Shown here piece by piece: positions 1 to 7,725 of a stretch of 64,000 nt of DNA. Every line of letters starts with the position of its first letter. Positions within the stretch are counted from its first letter, which is position 1. Below the pieces are notes generated by a model, which saw nothing but the letters and a program-made list of their open reading frames with translations, had not been told where the DNA came from and did no database searches. Source of the DNA: Streptomyces seoulensis (GTDB lineage Bacteria > Actinomycetota > Actinomycetes > Streptomycetales > Streptomycetaceae); the NCBI GenBank assembly GCA_013364255.1, contig CP054936.1, positions 7,520,353 through 7,584,352 on the forward strand, written 5' to 3'. The position numbers and the translations under genes were made by a program.

Positions 1-58
1 TTCCGGCAACCCCGGCGGCCCCGGTGACCCCGACGGCCCCGGAGTCCGGCCCCTCGGC

Positions 59-835
59 TCACTCCGGCCGTTCGGCCGAGCTGAGCAGCGAGAAATACGC
101 GCCGAAGGAATCGCCGAGGCTCGCCAGCAGTTTTCCGCCCTTTTCCGCGTCGCCCAGGGAAGGACGGCCGATGACGCCCGATTCGGTATAGGCGGACATT
201 CCGACGGTGAGGAGATGACGCCGGTCGTCCGCGACGAAGTCCGCTTTTTCGTAGCCTTCCTTGACCATTTCGGGGTGTGCGTGCAGAAGAATCGAGGTCT
301 CGATCTCCCCGGCGTGCATGTCGGTGAGCAGCGAGGTGCGCACCCCGGCGTGCTCCCGGGCCGCCTCCCAGTCCTCCGCGGCCGGGAAGAGCGCGATGTG
401 CTCGCCGCGCGCGGAGGACTCCTGGACGACGTTGCCCAGCACGTAGTTCCCGCCGTGTCCGTTGACCACCACCAGCGCGTCCACACCGGAGCGGCGGAGC
501 GAGTCCGCGATGTCCCGCACCACCGCATGGAGGGTCACGGCGGAGATGCTGACCGTTCCCGGCCAGGCCGCGTGCTCGTGGGAGCAGGAGATCGTCACCG
601 GCGGCAGCGGGTGCACCGGGTACGCGGCGGCGATCTCCCGGGCGATGGCGCAGGCGACCAGCGTGTCGGTCGCCAACGGCAGGAAGGCGCCGTGCTGTTC
701 GAAACTCCCCACCGGCAGGACGGCCACCTGCCGGCCCCGGCCCGCACCCCGGCTCCGTACGTCCTCGGTGGTGTCCACGGGCACCAGACCGCCGGCACCG
801 GACGCCGTCGGCCGCGTTCCTGAACCACTCGTCAT
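59..835 (-). CDS. Creatininase-family amidohydrolase, candidate FAPy deformylase (ArfB-like)
   Basis: The 258-residue protein keeps all creatininase-family metal positions: GSFEQHG (Glu46, His48), LATDT (Asp57), NGHGGN (His127) and HAGEIET (Glu177). Family members include creatininase, the archaeal riboflavin-pathway deformylase ArfB and MftE; all cleave amide or peptide bonds on a two-metal site, and no signal peptide is seen. It lies head-to-head, 35 bp apart, with a GTP cyclohydrolase II paralogue whose type leaves the formyl group on its pyrimidine product. I therefore infer that it removes that formyl group, as ArfB does. The ATG at 835 has AAAGG about 8 nt upstream. The first 35 residues are low-complexity and precede the conserved fold. 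Family certain; substrate inferred. Confidence 0.85.
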   Translation of the reverse strand: MTSGSGTRPTASGAGGLVPVDTTEDVRSRGAGRGRQVAVLPVGSFEQHGAFLPLATDTLVACAIAREIAAAYPVHPLPPVTISCSHEHAAWPGTVSISAVTLHAVVRDIADSLRRSGVDALVVVNGHGGNYVLGNVVQESSARGEHIALFPAAEDWEAAREHAGVRTSLLTDMHAGEIETSILLHAHPEMVKEGYEKADFVADDRRHLLTVGMSAYTESGVIGRPSLGDAEKGGKLLASLGDSFGAYFSLLSSAERPE

Positions 836-870
836 TTCCCGGCCTTTCGTCTCTGCTTAGGAACCAGATC

Positions 871-1530
871 ATGACAGAAAAAATCGGCGTACTCGGCGAG
901 AAGTCCGCACGGCGCATCGGTGTGGAACGCGTGGTGAATGCCCCGCTGCCCACGGTCCACGGGAAATTCCAGGCGATCGGTTACGTCGACCACGACCGCG
1001 GCGACGAACAGGTGGCGCTGGTGCACGGCGACATCGGCGCCGAACGCGTCCTGGTCCGGCTGCACTCCGAATGCCTGACCGGTGACGCGTTCGGGTCGCA
1101 GCACTGCGAGTGCGGCGACCAGCTCGCCGCCGCGCTGCGCGCCGTGGTCGCCGAAGGCAGCGGCGTGGTCGTCTACTTGCGGGGCCACGAAGGGCGGGGG
1201 ATCGGGCTGCTCGCCAAGTTGCGGGCGATGGCCCTGCAGGCGGAGGGCCTGGACACGGTCGAGGCCAACCTCGCCCTCGGCCTGCCCGTCGACGCCCGCG
1301 ACTACGGCGCCGCCGCCGGGATGCTGCACGACCTCGGTGTCCGCTCGGTGCGGCTGATGTCCAACAACCCGCGCAAACGCGAGGCGTTGGTGCGGCACGG
1401 CATCGAGGTGAGCGAGCAGGTCCCGCTGCTGATACCGCCGTGCGAGAGCAACATCACCTATCTGCGGACCAAGCGGGAGCGCCTGGACCACCATCTGCCG
1501 CACCTCGACGCGGTGGCCCACCTGTCCTGA
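871..1530 (+). CDS. GTP cyclohydrolase II paralogue, FAPy-forming type (Met120)
   Basis: The 219-residue protein matches GTP cyclohydrolase II throughout: zinc ligands Cys68, Cys79 and Cys81 in HSECLTGD and HCECG, then GHEGRGIGLL and SNNPRK. The Tyr of E. coli RibA (Tyr105, in KIRAYALQ) is replaced here by Met120 in KLRAMALQ. Published work on S. coelicolor SCO6655 showed that Met at exactly this position makes the enzyme stop at the N-formyl intermediate FAPy, and that changing it to Tyr restores normal activity. I therefore call it a specialised paralogue feeding a dedicated pathway rather than housekeeping riboflavin synthesis. The ATG at 871 has AGGAA upstream. The divergent creatininase-family gene is the likely next enzyme. 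Confidence 0.9.
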   Translation: MTEKIGVLGEKSARRIGVERVVNAPLPTVHGKFQAIGYVDHDRGDEQVALVHGDIGAERVLVRLHSECLTGDAFGSQHCECGDQLAAALRAVVAEGSGVVVYLRGHEGRGIGLLAKLRAMALQAEGLDTVEANLALGLPVDARDYGAAAGMLHDLGVRSVRLMSNNPRKREALVRHGIEVSEQVPLLIPPCESNITYLRTKRERLDHHLPHLDAVAHLS

Positions 1531-1784
1531 GCCGCCCTGGACCCGAGCGGGCCACGCCACGGTGCCACCCGACACGGCACCCGGACCGCCCTCGCGCCCT
1601 GACGGCGCCCCCGACGCCCCCGGCGCCCCTGCGCTCCGAAGGCCCCCGAGCCGCCCGCCTCTGGGAGGCCCCTGGACTGCCGCCGCGCCCGCTCGGCAGG
1701 TTTCCGCACTCCGTGCGAGTGCCCCGACCGGTGGGCGGTCTCCCGGAGGGGCAGTGCCCGGTGGTGCTGCGCAGGAGTGGTTCG

Positions 1785-1811
1785 GGAATGCGTGGATCGG
1801 CCCGATGGGTT
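1785..1811 (+). promoter_or_regulatory. SigR-like promoter (GGAAT-N19-GTT)
   Basis: GGAAT at 1785-1789 and GTT at 1809-1811 are separated by 19 nt and end 9 nt before the ATG at 1821. This resembles the Streptomyces SigR (thiol-oxidative stress) pattern GGAAT-N18-GTT, with one extra spacer base. A start site near 1818 would leave almost no leader. The rest of the 1531-1820 gap is GC-rich with no other feature I can support. Confidence 0.35.
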
Positions 1812-1820
1812 GACCCGGGT

Positions 1821-2282
1821 ATGACTCAGGACACATCGCACGACCCCGCGCCGGAAACCCTGCTCGCCCTGCTCTCCGAGGGCCACGGCGGCGTGCTGGT
1901 GACCCTCAAGCGCGACGGCCGGCCCCAGCTGTCGAACGTCAGCCACGCCTACGACCCGGACGAGCGCGTCGTGCGCGTCTCGATCACCGACGACCGCGCC
2001 AAGACCCGCAACGCGCGCCGCGACCCCCGGGTCTCCTACCACGTCACCAGCGCGGACCGCTGGGCGTACACGGTCGTCGAGGGCACCGCCGAACTGACCC
2101 CCGTCGCTGCGGACCCGCACGACGAGACGGTCGAGGAGCTGATCCGCCTCTATCGCGACGTCCTCGGCGAGCACCCCGACTGGGACGAGTACCGCGCCGC
2201 GATGGTCCGCGACCGGCGTCTGGTGCTGCGGCTGCCGGTGGAGCGGGCGTACGGCGTCCCCAAGGGCGCCATCGGCGGCTGA
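1821..2282 (+). CDS. PPOX-class F420-dependent oxidoreductase (Rv1155-like)
   Basis: The 153-residue protein has the split-barrel fold of the pyridoxamine-phosphate-oxidase-like superfamily: LVTLKRDGRPQLSNVSHAYD near residue 25, then VRVSITDDRAKTRNARRDPR and VEGTAEL. This pattern fits the actinobacterial F420-binding FDOR-B subgroup, whose members reduce or oxidise small substrates with F420, biliverdin reductase being one example. The open frame extends far upstream, but homology begins at the ATG at 1821; no strong SD is visible, so the transcript may be nearly leaderless. A SigR-like promoter lies just upstream. The substrate is unknown and flavin rather than F420 binding cannot be excluded. 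Confidence 0.85.
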   Translation: MTQDTSHDPAPETLLALLSEGHGGVLVTLKRDGRPQLSNVSHAYDPDERVVRVSITDDRAKTRNARRDPRVSYHVTSADRWAYTVVEGTAELTPVAADPHDETVEELIRLYRDVLGEHPDWDEYRAAMVRDRRLVLRLPVERAYGVPKGAIGG

Positions 2283-2317
2283 AACCCGCCGCCGGGATCG
2301 CTCGCCCTGGGGCAGGG

Positions 2318-2390
2318 ACCGCTCACCCCCGGCCACCGGGACCGCTCACCCCCGGCCACCGGGACCGCTCACCCCCGGCCGCCAGGGTCG
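2318..2390. repeat. 23-bp tandem repeat, three units
   Basis: Units at 2318-2340 and 2341-2363 are identical (ACCGCTCACCCCCGGCC followed by ACCGGG). A third at 2364-2386 differs at two or three bases, and a degenerate partial unit follows and precedes. The array runs through the stop codon and last codons of the minus-strand oxidoreductase gene. Slippage duplication is the simple explanation. Confidence 0.85.
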
Positions 2391-3274
2391 CTCAGCCCTC
2401 GGCGGTCGCCGGTGCGCGCCTCCAGGGCCCGCAGCACCGCCACCATGTCCTCGCCGCCGTGCCCGAGCGCGACCGTCTCTTCGAACAGGGCGTGGCACAC
2501 GTCGAGCAGCGGCGAGGCGATCCCGGTGGCGCGGGCGGCCTCGGCGATCAGGCGGTTGTTCTTGAGCACGTCGCGTGCCGCCGCTTGCACGGAGAAGTCC
2601 CCGGTCAGCAGCTTCGGCGCCTTCATCAGCGACACGGGGCTGGCCATCGGGCCGGCCCCCAGGACGTCCAGGAACAGCCGCCGGTCGAGGCCCTGCCGTC
2701 CGGCGAAGTGGAAGGCCTCGGCGAGTCCGGTCACCAGCGTGATCAGGAACAGGTTGACCGACAGCTTCATCAGCAGCGCGGTCGGCGCGGGACCGCACAC
2801 GAACGTCTCCCCGCACAGGGGCGCGAGCAGCGGCCGTACGGTCGCCACGGCCCGCTCCTCCCCGGCCAGCATCGCCACCAGCCGGCCCTCCTCGGCCGGG
2901 ATGCGGGAGCCGGAGACGGGGGCTTCGACGTAGCGTCCGCCCGCCGCCCGGACATCGGTCTCCAGGCCCTGCGAGTACGCGGGCGAGGTGGTGCCCATGG
3001 GAACGACCACCCGGCCCGCGACCAGGTCCGCGAACCGTGGCGTGCCGCGGGCCAGGACCGCGTCCGTCGCGGCCTCGTCGGCCAGCATCAGGAACACCAC
3101 GTCCGAACGGGCGAACACCTCGCCGGGGTCCGCCGCGACCTCGGCGCCGGCGGCGCGCAGCGCGTCGGCGCGGGCCGCCGTGCGGTTCCACACGATCAGC
3201 GGGGTGCCGGAGCGGGCCAGCCGGAGCGCCATGGGCCGGCCCATGACTCCGAGACCGAGGAAACCGACGTGCAC
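2369..3274 (-). CDS. NAD(P)-dependent oxidoreductase, beta-hydroxyacid dehydrogenase family
   Basis: The 301-residue protein begins with the dinucleotide motif GFLGLGVMGRPMA and continues with the 3-hydroxyisobutyrate-dehydrogenase pattern: VVVPMGTTSP, the substrate-loop EAPVSGSRIPAEEG near residue 118, the catalytic-lysine helix LLMKLSVNLFL, and KNNRLIAEAARATG. The family oxidises beta-hydroxyacids or reduces succinic semialdehyde and imines; which applies here cannot be read. The last residues, GLSDPGGRG, are encoded by the 23-bp tandem repeat, so the C-terminus may vary between strains. The gene is divergent from a TetR repressor with two palindromes between them, suggesting direct control by that repressor. 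Confidence 0.85.
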   Translation of the reverse strand: MHVGFLGLGVMGRPMALRLARSGTPLIVWNRTAARADALRAAGAEVAADPGEVFARSDVVFLMLADEAATDAVLARGTPRFADLVAGRVVVPMGTTSPAYSQGLETDVRAAGGRYVEAPVSGSRIPAEEGRLVAMLAGEERAVATVRPLLAPLCGETFVCGPAPTALLMKLSVNLFLITLVTGLAEAFHFAGRQGLDRRLFLDVLGAGPMASPVSLMKAPKLLTGDFSVQAAARDVLKNNRLIAEAARATGIASPLLDVCHALFEETVALGHGGEDMVAVLRALEARTGDRRGLSDPGGRG

Positions 3275-3302
3275 GGGAACCGTCCTGAGGCCGGGGTGAC
3301 GT

Positions 3303-3345
3303 TATGACGTTGGTCATAGTAGCGGCGGTTATGACGCCGGTCATA
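3303..3345. promoter_or_regulatory. Twin palindromic operators for the adjacent TetR regulator
   Basis: Two copies of TATGAC-N4-GTCATA lie at 3303-3318 and 3330-3345, 27 bp centre to centre, between the divergent oxidoreductase and TetR genes. Perfect 6-bp arms and near-identical sequence make them the probable binding sites of the TetR protein encoded next door, controlling both directions. Confidence 0.75.
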
Positions 3346-3397
3346 GAGTGGGCGTCCCAGGAACACACGGAACACGTACGGCGTCAGGAGGCTGCGG

Positions 3398-4057
3398 ATG
3401 ACGGAGGGCCGGGACGGCGGGCGGGGCCCGCGCGAGCGGATGGTGTTCAGCACCGCCCAGCTGATCCGGCGCGACGGGGTGGGCGCGACGGGCATGCGGG
3501 ACGTGGCCGCGCACGCCGGGGCACCGCGCGGGTCGCTCCAGCACTACTTCCCCGGCGGCAAGGAGCAGCTGGTCAACGAGGCGGTGGCCTGGGCAGGCCG
3601 CTACGCCGGCCGGCGCGTCGCCCGGTTCGTGGCCGCTCTGGCCGAGCCGACGCCGAGCGCTCTGTTCGCCGCGATGGTGCGGCAGTGGACCGACGAGTAC
3701 GAGGCGGCCGGCGCCGTGGGCGGCTGTCCGGTGGCCGCGGCGACCGTCGACCACGCCTCCTGCGGTCCGTCCACCCGCGAGGCGGCCGCCGCGGCGTTCG
3801 CCGCCTGGCGGCGGCCGGTGGCCGGGGCGCTGGCGGACATGGGGGTGCCGGCCGCACGGGCCGAGCCGCTGGCCACGCTGATGATCAGCAGCCTGGAGGG
3901 GGCGATCCTCATGGCCCGGGCCGAGGGCGGCGCCGATCCGCTGACGACCGTGGCCCGCGAACTGGCCCCGCTCCTGGACGCGGCCCTACCACCGCACCAC
4001 CCACCGCACCCCACACCGGACCGGTCACCGGACCACGACGGCACGCCACACCCCTGA
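3398..4057 (+). CDS. TetR/AcrR-family repressor (LmrA/YxaF-like)
   Basis: The 219-residue protein has an N-terminal TetR DNA-binding domain (VFSTAQLIRRDGVGATGMRD, then VAAHAGAPRGSLQHYFPGGK, residues 16-56). A C-terminal ligand domain contains GGCPVAAATVDHAS, typical of the LmrA/YxaF branch, which often controls flavin or redox enzymes. The tail after residue 200 is Pro/His-rich and may be disordered. It is divergent from the oxidoreductase gene at 2369-3274 and the intergenic region carries two near-identical palindromes, so autoregulation plus control of that gene is the likely role. The inducer is unknown. Confidence 0.88.
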   Translation: MTEGRDGGRGPRERMVFSTAQLIRRDGVGATGMRDVAAHAGAPRGSLQHYFPGGKEQLVNEAVAWAGRYAGRRVARFVAALAEPTPSALFAAMVRQWTDEYEAAGAVGGCPVAAATVDHASCGPSTREAAAAAFAAWRRPVAGALADMGVPAARAEPLATLMISSLEGAILMARAEGGADPLTTVARELAPLLDAALPPHHPPHPTPDRSPDHDGTPHP

Positions 4058-4164
4058 CCCCCGCCCCGGCCCGCCGAGCCTGCCACGAAGCACCCGCACA
4101 CCCCCGCCACACAGGCGCCCACGCGAAAGCACACAGGCCCCGCCACGCAAGCCCCCACACGAAA

Positions 4165-4196
4165 GCGGGGCCCCGGCGCACCCGCCGGAACCCCGC
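4165..4196. terminator. Bidirectional hairpin between tetR and gnd
   Basis: GCGGGGCCCCGGCG, a CACC loop and CGCCGGAACCCCGC form a 14-position stem with two mismatches, between the convergent TetR and gnd genes. There is no U-run, as is usual in Streptomyces. A 20-bp near-perfect direct repeat (GTGCCGCGCCCGCGAAGGGC type) follows at about 4205-4243. Confidence 0.7.
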
Positions 4197-4256
4197 TCAC
4201 CGCTCTGCCGCGCCCGCGAAGGGCGTGCCGCGCCCGCGAAGGGCGCCGTCAGGCCG

Positions 4257-5150
4257 TCAGTCCTTCTTCACCGCCTCCACGGCGTGCCCGCCGAACTGGT
4301 TGCGCAGCGCCGCGACCATCTTCATCTGCGGCGAGTCCTCCTGCCGGGAGGCGAACCGGGCGAAGAGGGAGGCCGTGATCGTCGGCAGCGGCACGGCGTT
4401 GTCGATGGCCGCCTCCACCGTCCAGCGTCCTTCGCCGGAGTCCTCCGCGTAGCCGCGCAGCTTGTGCAGGTGCTCGTCCTCGTCCAGCGCGTTGACGGCG
4501 AGGTCGAGCAGCCAGGAGCGGATGACGGTGCCCTCCTGCCAGGAGCGGAAGACCTCGCGGACGTTGTCCACGGAGTCCACCTTCTCCAGCAGCTCCCAGC
4601 CCTCGGCGTAGGCCTGCATCATCGCGTACTCGATGCCGTTGTGGACCATCTTCGCGAAGTGGCCGGCGCCCACCTTGCCCGCGTGGACGTATCCGTAGGG
4701 GCCCTCCGGCTTGAGCGCGTCGAAGATCGGCTTCAGGTGGTCGACGCACTCCTTCTCGCCGCCGACCATCAGCGCGTAGCCGTTCTTCAGGCCCCACACG
4801 CCGCCGGAGACGCCCGCGTCCACGAAGCCGATGCCCCGCGCGTGCAGCTGCTTGGCGTGCTTCTCGTCGTCCGTCCAGCGGGAGTTGCCGCCGTCCACGA
4901 CCAGGTCGCCCGGCTTGAGCAGGGTGGCGAGCTGGTCGATGACGTGCTGGGTGGGGCCGCCGGCCGGGACCATCACCCACACCGTGCGCGGCGCCTCCAG
5001 CGCGTCGACCAGGTCGACCAGGCTCTCCACGTCCGAGATCTCGGGGTTCTGGTCGTAACCGACGACCGTGTGGCCGGCGTTGCGGAGACGCTCCCGCATG
5101 TTGCCGCCCATCTTGCCGAGACCGATGAGGCCAAGCTGCATCGCTGCCAT
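4257..5150 (-). CDS. gnd: 6-phosphogluconate dehydrogenase (decarboxylating), short form
   Basis: It oxidises and decarboxylates 6-phosphogluconate to ribulose 5-phosphate. The 297-residue length is that of the short GntZ/YqeC-like class, not the roughly 470-residue E. coli form. Visible motifs are GLIGLGKMGGNM (NAD(P) site), VVDGGNSRW, VDAGVSGGVWGLKNGYALMV, the catalytic-lysine segment KMVHNGIEYAMMQAYAEG, and the C-terminal SGEGRWT. It is the last gene of the tkt-tal-zwf-opcA-pgi-gnd operon, 6 bp after pgi, with AGGAAG at the end of pgi as RBS for the ATG at 5150; ATG 5141 is an alternative. Short forms are often NAD-preferring, which would decouple this step from NADPH yield. Confidence 0.95.
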   Translation of the reverse strand: MAAMQLGLIGLGKMGGNMRERLRNAGHTVVGYDQNPEISDVESLVDLVDALEAPRTVWVMVPAGGPTQHVIDQLATLLKPGDLVVDGGNSRWTDDEKHAKQLHARGIGFVDAGVSGGVWGLKNGYALMVGGEKECVDHLKPIFDALKPEGPYGYVHAGKVGAGHFAKMVHNGIEYAMMQAYAEGWELLEKVDSVDNVREVFRSWQEGTVIRSWLLDLAVNALDEDEHLHKLRGYAEDSGEGRWTVEAAIDNAVPLPTITASLFARFASRQEDSPQMKMVAALRNQFGGHAVEAVKKD

Positions 5151-5156
5151 GTCAGT

Positions 5157-6797
5157 TCACTTCCTGAGGGTGCGGTAGGCGGCCACGAGGGCGGCGGTGG
5201 ACGGGTCGAGACCGGGCACGTCGGCGCCTTCGGTCAGGGCGGGCTCGACGCGCTTGGCGAGCACCTTGCCGAGTTCGACGCCCCACTGGTCGAAGGAGTC
5301 GATGTTCCACACCGCGCCCTGCACGAACACCTTGTGCTCGTACAGCGCGATCAGCTGGCCGAGGACCGACGGGGTCAGCTCGGTCGCCAGGATCGTGGTG
5401 GTGGGGTGGTCGCCGTGGAAGGTGCGGTGCGCGACCTGCTCCTCGGACACGCCCTCGGCACGCACTTCGTCGGCGCTCTTGCCGAAGGCCAGCGCCTGCG
5501 TCTGCGCGAAGAAGTTGGCCATCAACAGGTCGTGCTGGGACTTGAGTTCGTCGCTCAGCTCGCCGACCGGGTTGGCGAAGCCGATGAAGTCGGCCGGGAT
5601 CAGCTTGGTGCCCTGGTGGATCAACTGGTAGTAGGCGTGCTGCCCGTTGGTGCCGGGCGTGCCCCACACCACGGGGCCGGTCTGCCACTCGACGGGCTCG
5701 CCGTCGCGCTGCACCGACTTGCCGTTGGACTCCATGTCCAGCTGCTGGAGGTAGGCGGTGAACTTCGACAGGTAGTGCGAGTACGGCAGCACCGCGTGCG
5801 TCTGCGCGTCGAAGAAGTCGCCGTACCAGATGCCCAGCAGGCCCAGCAGCAGCGGGGCGTTGGCCTCGGCCGGGGCGTTCTTGAAGTGGTCGTCGACGAT
5901 GCGGAACCCGTCGAGCATCTCGCGGAAGCGGTCCGGCCCGATGGCGATCATCAGGGACAGGCCGATCGCCGAGTCGTAGGAGTAGCGTCCGCCGACCCAG
6001 TCCCAGAACTCGAACATGTTGGCCACGTCGATGCCGAAGTCGGCGACCTTCTCCGCGTTCGTGGACAGCGCCACGAAGTGCTTGGCCACCGCCTCGGGGC
6101 CCGCGTTCAGTTCGCCGAGCAGCCAGTCGCGCGCCGAGGTCGCGTTCGTGATCGTCTCGATCGTGGTGAACGTCTTGGACGCGACGATGAACAGCGTCTC
6201 CTCGGCGTCCAGGTCGCGGGTGGCCTCGTGCAGGTCGGCGCCGTCGACGTTGGAGACGAACCGCACGGTCAGGGCGCGGTCGGTGAAGGCGCGCAGCGCC
6301 TCGTACGCCATCGCCGGGCCGAGGTCGGAGCCGCCGATGCCGATGTTGACGACGTTCCTGATGCGCCGGCCGGTGTGCCCGGTCCACTCGCCCGAGCGCA
6401 CCCGCCCGGCGAAACCGGCCATCTTGTCCAGGACTTGGTGCACCTCGGGCACGACGTTCTCGCCGTCGACCTCGACCACCGCGTCCCGCGGGGCGCGCAG
6501 CGCGGTGTGCAGCACGGCCCGGTTCTCGGTGACGTTGATCCTCTCGCCGCGGAACATCGCGTCCCGCAGCCCGAACACGTCGGTGGCGGCGGCCAGTTCC
6601 TGGAGCAGGGCGAGGGCCTCGTCGGTGATCAGGTGCTTGGAGTAGTCGATGCGCAGATCGCCGACGCGCACCGTGTAGCGCTCCGCGCGCTTGGGGTCCT
6701 CGGCGAACAGGTCCCGCAGGTGCGGCTGCCACTGGTCACGGTGGTCCGCCAGGGCGGTCCACTCGGGCCGCCGGGTGAGCTTGGGGGTGTCGGACAT
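5157..6797 (-). CDS. pgi: Glucose-6-phosphate isomerase
   Basis: It interconverts glucose 6-phosphate and fructose 6-phosphate. The 546-residue protein has all PGI landmarks: ENRAVLHTALR (91-101), NIGIGGSDLGPAM (151-163), VASKTFTTIET (205-215), DWVGGRYSYDSAIGLSLM, GTPGTNGQHAYYQLIHQGT, and the C-terminal signature SFDQWGVELGK with its catalytic lysine. The usual GGRYS(L/V)xS motif reads GGRYSYDS here, a small deviation. It starts 1 bp after the opcA stop codon, so the two are translationally coupled. Its presence inside the zwf operon suggests a role in cycling fructose 6-phosphate back into the oxidative branch. Confidence 0.97.
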   Translation of the reverse strand: MSDTPKLTRRPEWTALADHRDQWQPHLRDLFAEDPKRAERYTVRVGDLRIDYSKHLITDEALALLQELAAATDVFGLRDAMFRGERINVTENRAVLHTALRAPRDAVVEVDGENVVPEVHQVLDKMAGFAGRVRSGEWTGHTGRRIRNVVNIGIGGSDLGPAMAYEALRAFTDRALTVRFVSNVDGADLHEATRDLDAEETLFIVASKTFTTIETITNATSARDWLLGELNAGPEAVAKHFVALSTNAEKVADFGIDVANMFEFWDWVGGRYSYDSAIGLSLMIAIGPDRFREMLDGFRIVDDHFKNAPAEANAPLLLGLLGIWYGDFFDAQTHAVLPYSHYLSKFTAYLQQLDMESNGKSVQRDGEPVEWQTGPVVWGTPGTNGQHAYYQLIHQGTKLIPADFIGFANPVGELSDELKSQHDLLMANFFAQTQALAFGKSADEVRAEGVSEEQVAHRTFHGDHPTTTILATELTPSVLGQLIALYEHKVFVQGAVWNIDSFDQWGVELGKVLAKRVEPALTEGADVPGLDPSTAALVAAYRTLRK

Positions 6798-6798
6798 G

Positions 6799-7725
6799 TC
6801 AGACGGTCTCCTTGATGCCGTCGCCGCGCAGGGCGATGGCGTACATCTCGTCGGCGTCGAGGCGGCGCAGTTCCTCGGCGATCAGTTCCGAGGTGGGACG
6901 GACCTTGAGGGCCAGGGTGCGCGAGGGCTGACCGGGCAGAGTCAGGGTGGCCAGCGGGCCGGCGGGCCGGTCGATGACGATCTCGCCGTCCGCCGTGCCG
7001 AGCCGCACCGCCGTCACGAACGGGCCGGCGCTGCCCACGCGGTCGACGCGGACGCCGAGGCGGGCCTCCAGCCAGCGGGCCAGCAGCTCCGCGCTCGGGT
7101 TGTCCGGCTCCGCCTCCACGGCCGCCGAAACCACCTTCACCCGGGCCTGGTCGAGGGCGGCGGCGAGCATCGAACGCCACAGCGTGAGCCGGGTCCAGGC
7201 GAGGTCGGTGTCGCCGGGGGCGTAGTACCGGGCCCGCCGCTCCAGGACCTCGATCGGGTGGTCGAAGGCGTACAGGTCGGTGATCCGGCGCTGGGCGAGC
7301 GCGCCCAGCGGGTCCTCGGCCACGTTCTCCGGCGCCTCCACCGGCCACCACACCACGACCGGCGCGTCCGGCAGCAGCAGCGGCAGGACCACCGAGTCGG
7401 CGTGGTCGGACACGTCGCCGTAGGTGCGCAGCACCACCGTCTCGCCGGTGCCGGCCTCCGAGCCGACCCGGATCTCCGCGTCCAGCCGGGAGTGGGTGCG
7501 GTCGCGCAGGGTGCGCACATGCCGCTTGATCACGACCAGGGTGCGCGAGGGGTGTTCGCGCGAGGCGTCCTCGGCCGCCTTGATCGAGTCGTAGGCGTTC
7601 TCCTCGTCCGTGACGATGATCATCGTCAGGACCATGCCCACGGCGGGCGTGCCGATCGCGCGCCGGCCCTGCACCAGCGCCTTGTTGATCTTGCTTGCCG
7701 TGGTGTCGGTCAGGTCGATCTTCAT
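6799..7725 (-). CDS. opcA: Glucose-6-phosphate dehydrogenase assembly protein OpcA
   Basis: The 308-residue protein matches OpcA of cyanobacteria and actinobacteria, required for assembly or activation of glucose-6-phosphate dehydrogenase. Visible family segments include LTDTTASKINKALV at the start, VLTMIIVTDEE, PDAPVVVWWPVEAP in the middle, and LARWLEARLGVRVDRV. Its ATG (7725-7723) overlaps the zwf TGA (7724-7722) by ATGA, which couples its synthesis to that of its client enzyme. No catalytic motif is expected in this family. Confidence 0.95.
   Translation of the reverse strand: MKIDLTDTTASKINKALVQGRRAIGTPAVGMVLTMIIVTDEENAYDSIKAAEDASREHPSRTLVVIKRHVRTLRDRTHSRLDAEIRVGSEAGTGETVVLRTYGDVSDHADSVVLPLLLPDAPVVVWWPVEAPENVAEDPLGALAQRRITDLYAFDHPIEVLERRARYYAPGDTDLAWTRLTLWRSMLAAALDQARVKVVSAAVEAEPDNPSAELLARWLEARLGVRVDRVGSAGPFVTAVRLGTADGEIVIDRPAGPLATLTLPGQPSRTLALKVRPTSELIAEELRRLDADEMYAIALRGDGIKETV

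Noticed and set aside
1..58. Left edge, possible end of another gene
   Set aside because: 58 bp of CCCCGG-rich sequence with no readable motif, so no call is possible.
2318..2390. Short direct repeats considered as a CRISPR array
   Set aside because: The units are contiguous with no spacers, only about three copies exist and no cas genes are present.
4284..6815. Long plus-strand frame across gnd and pgi
   Set aside because: Shadow of two unmistakable minus-strand enzymes.
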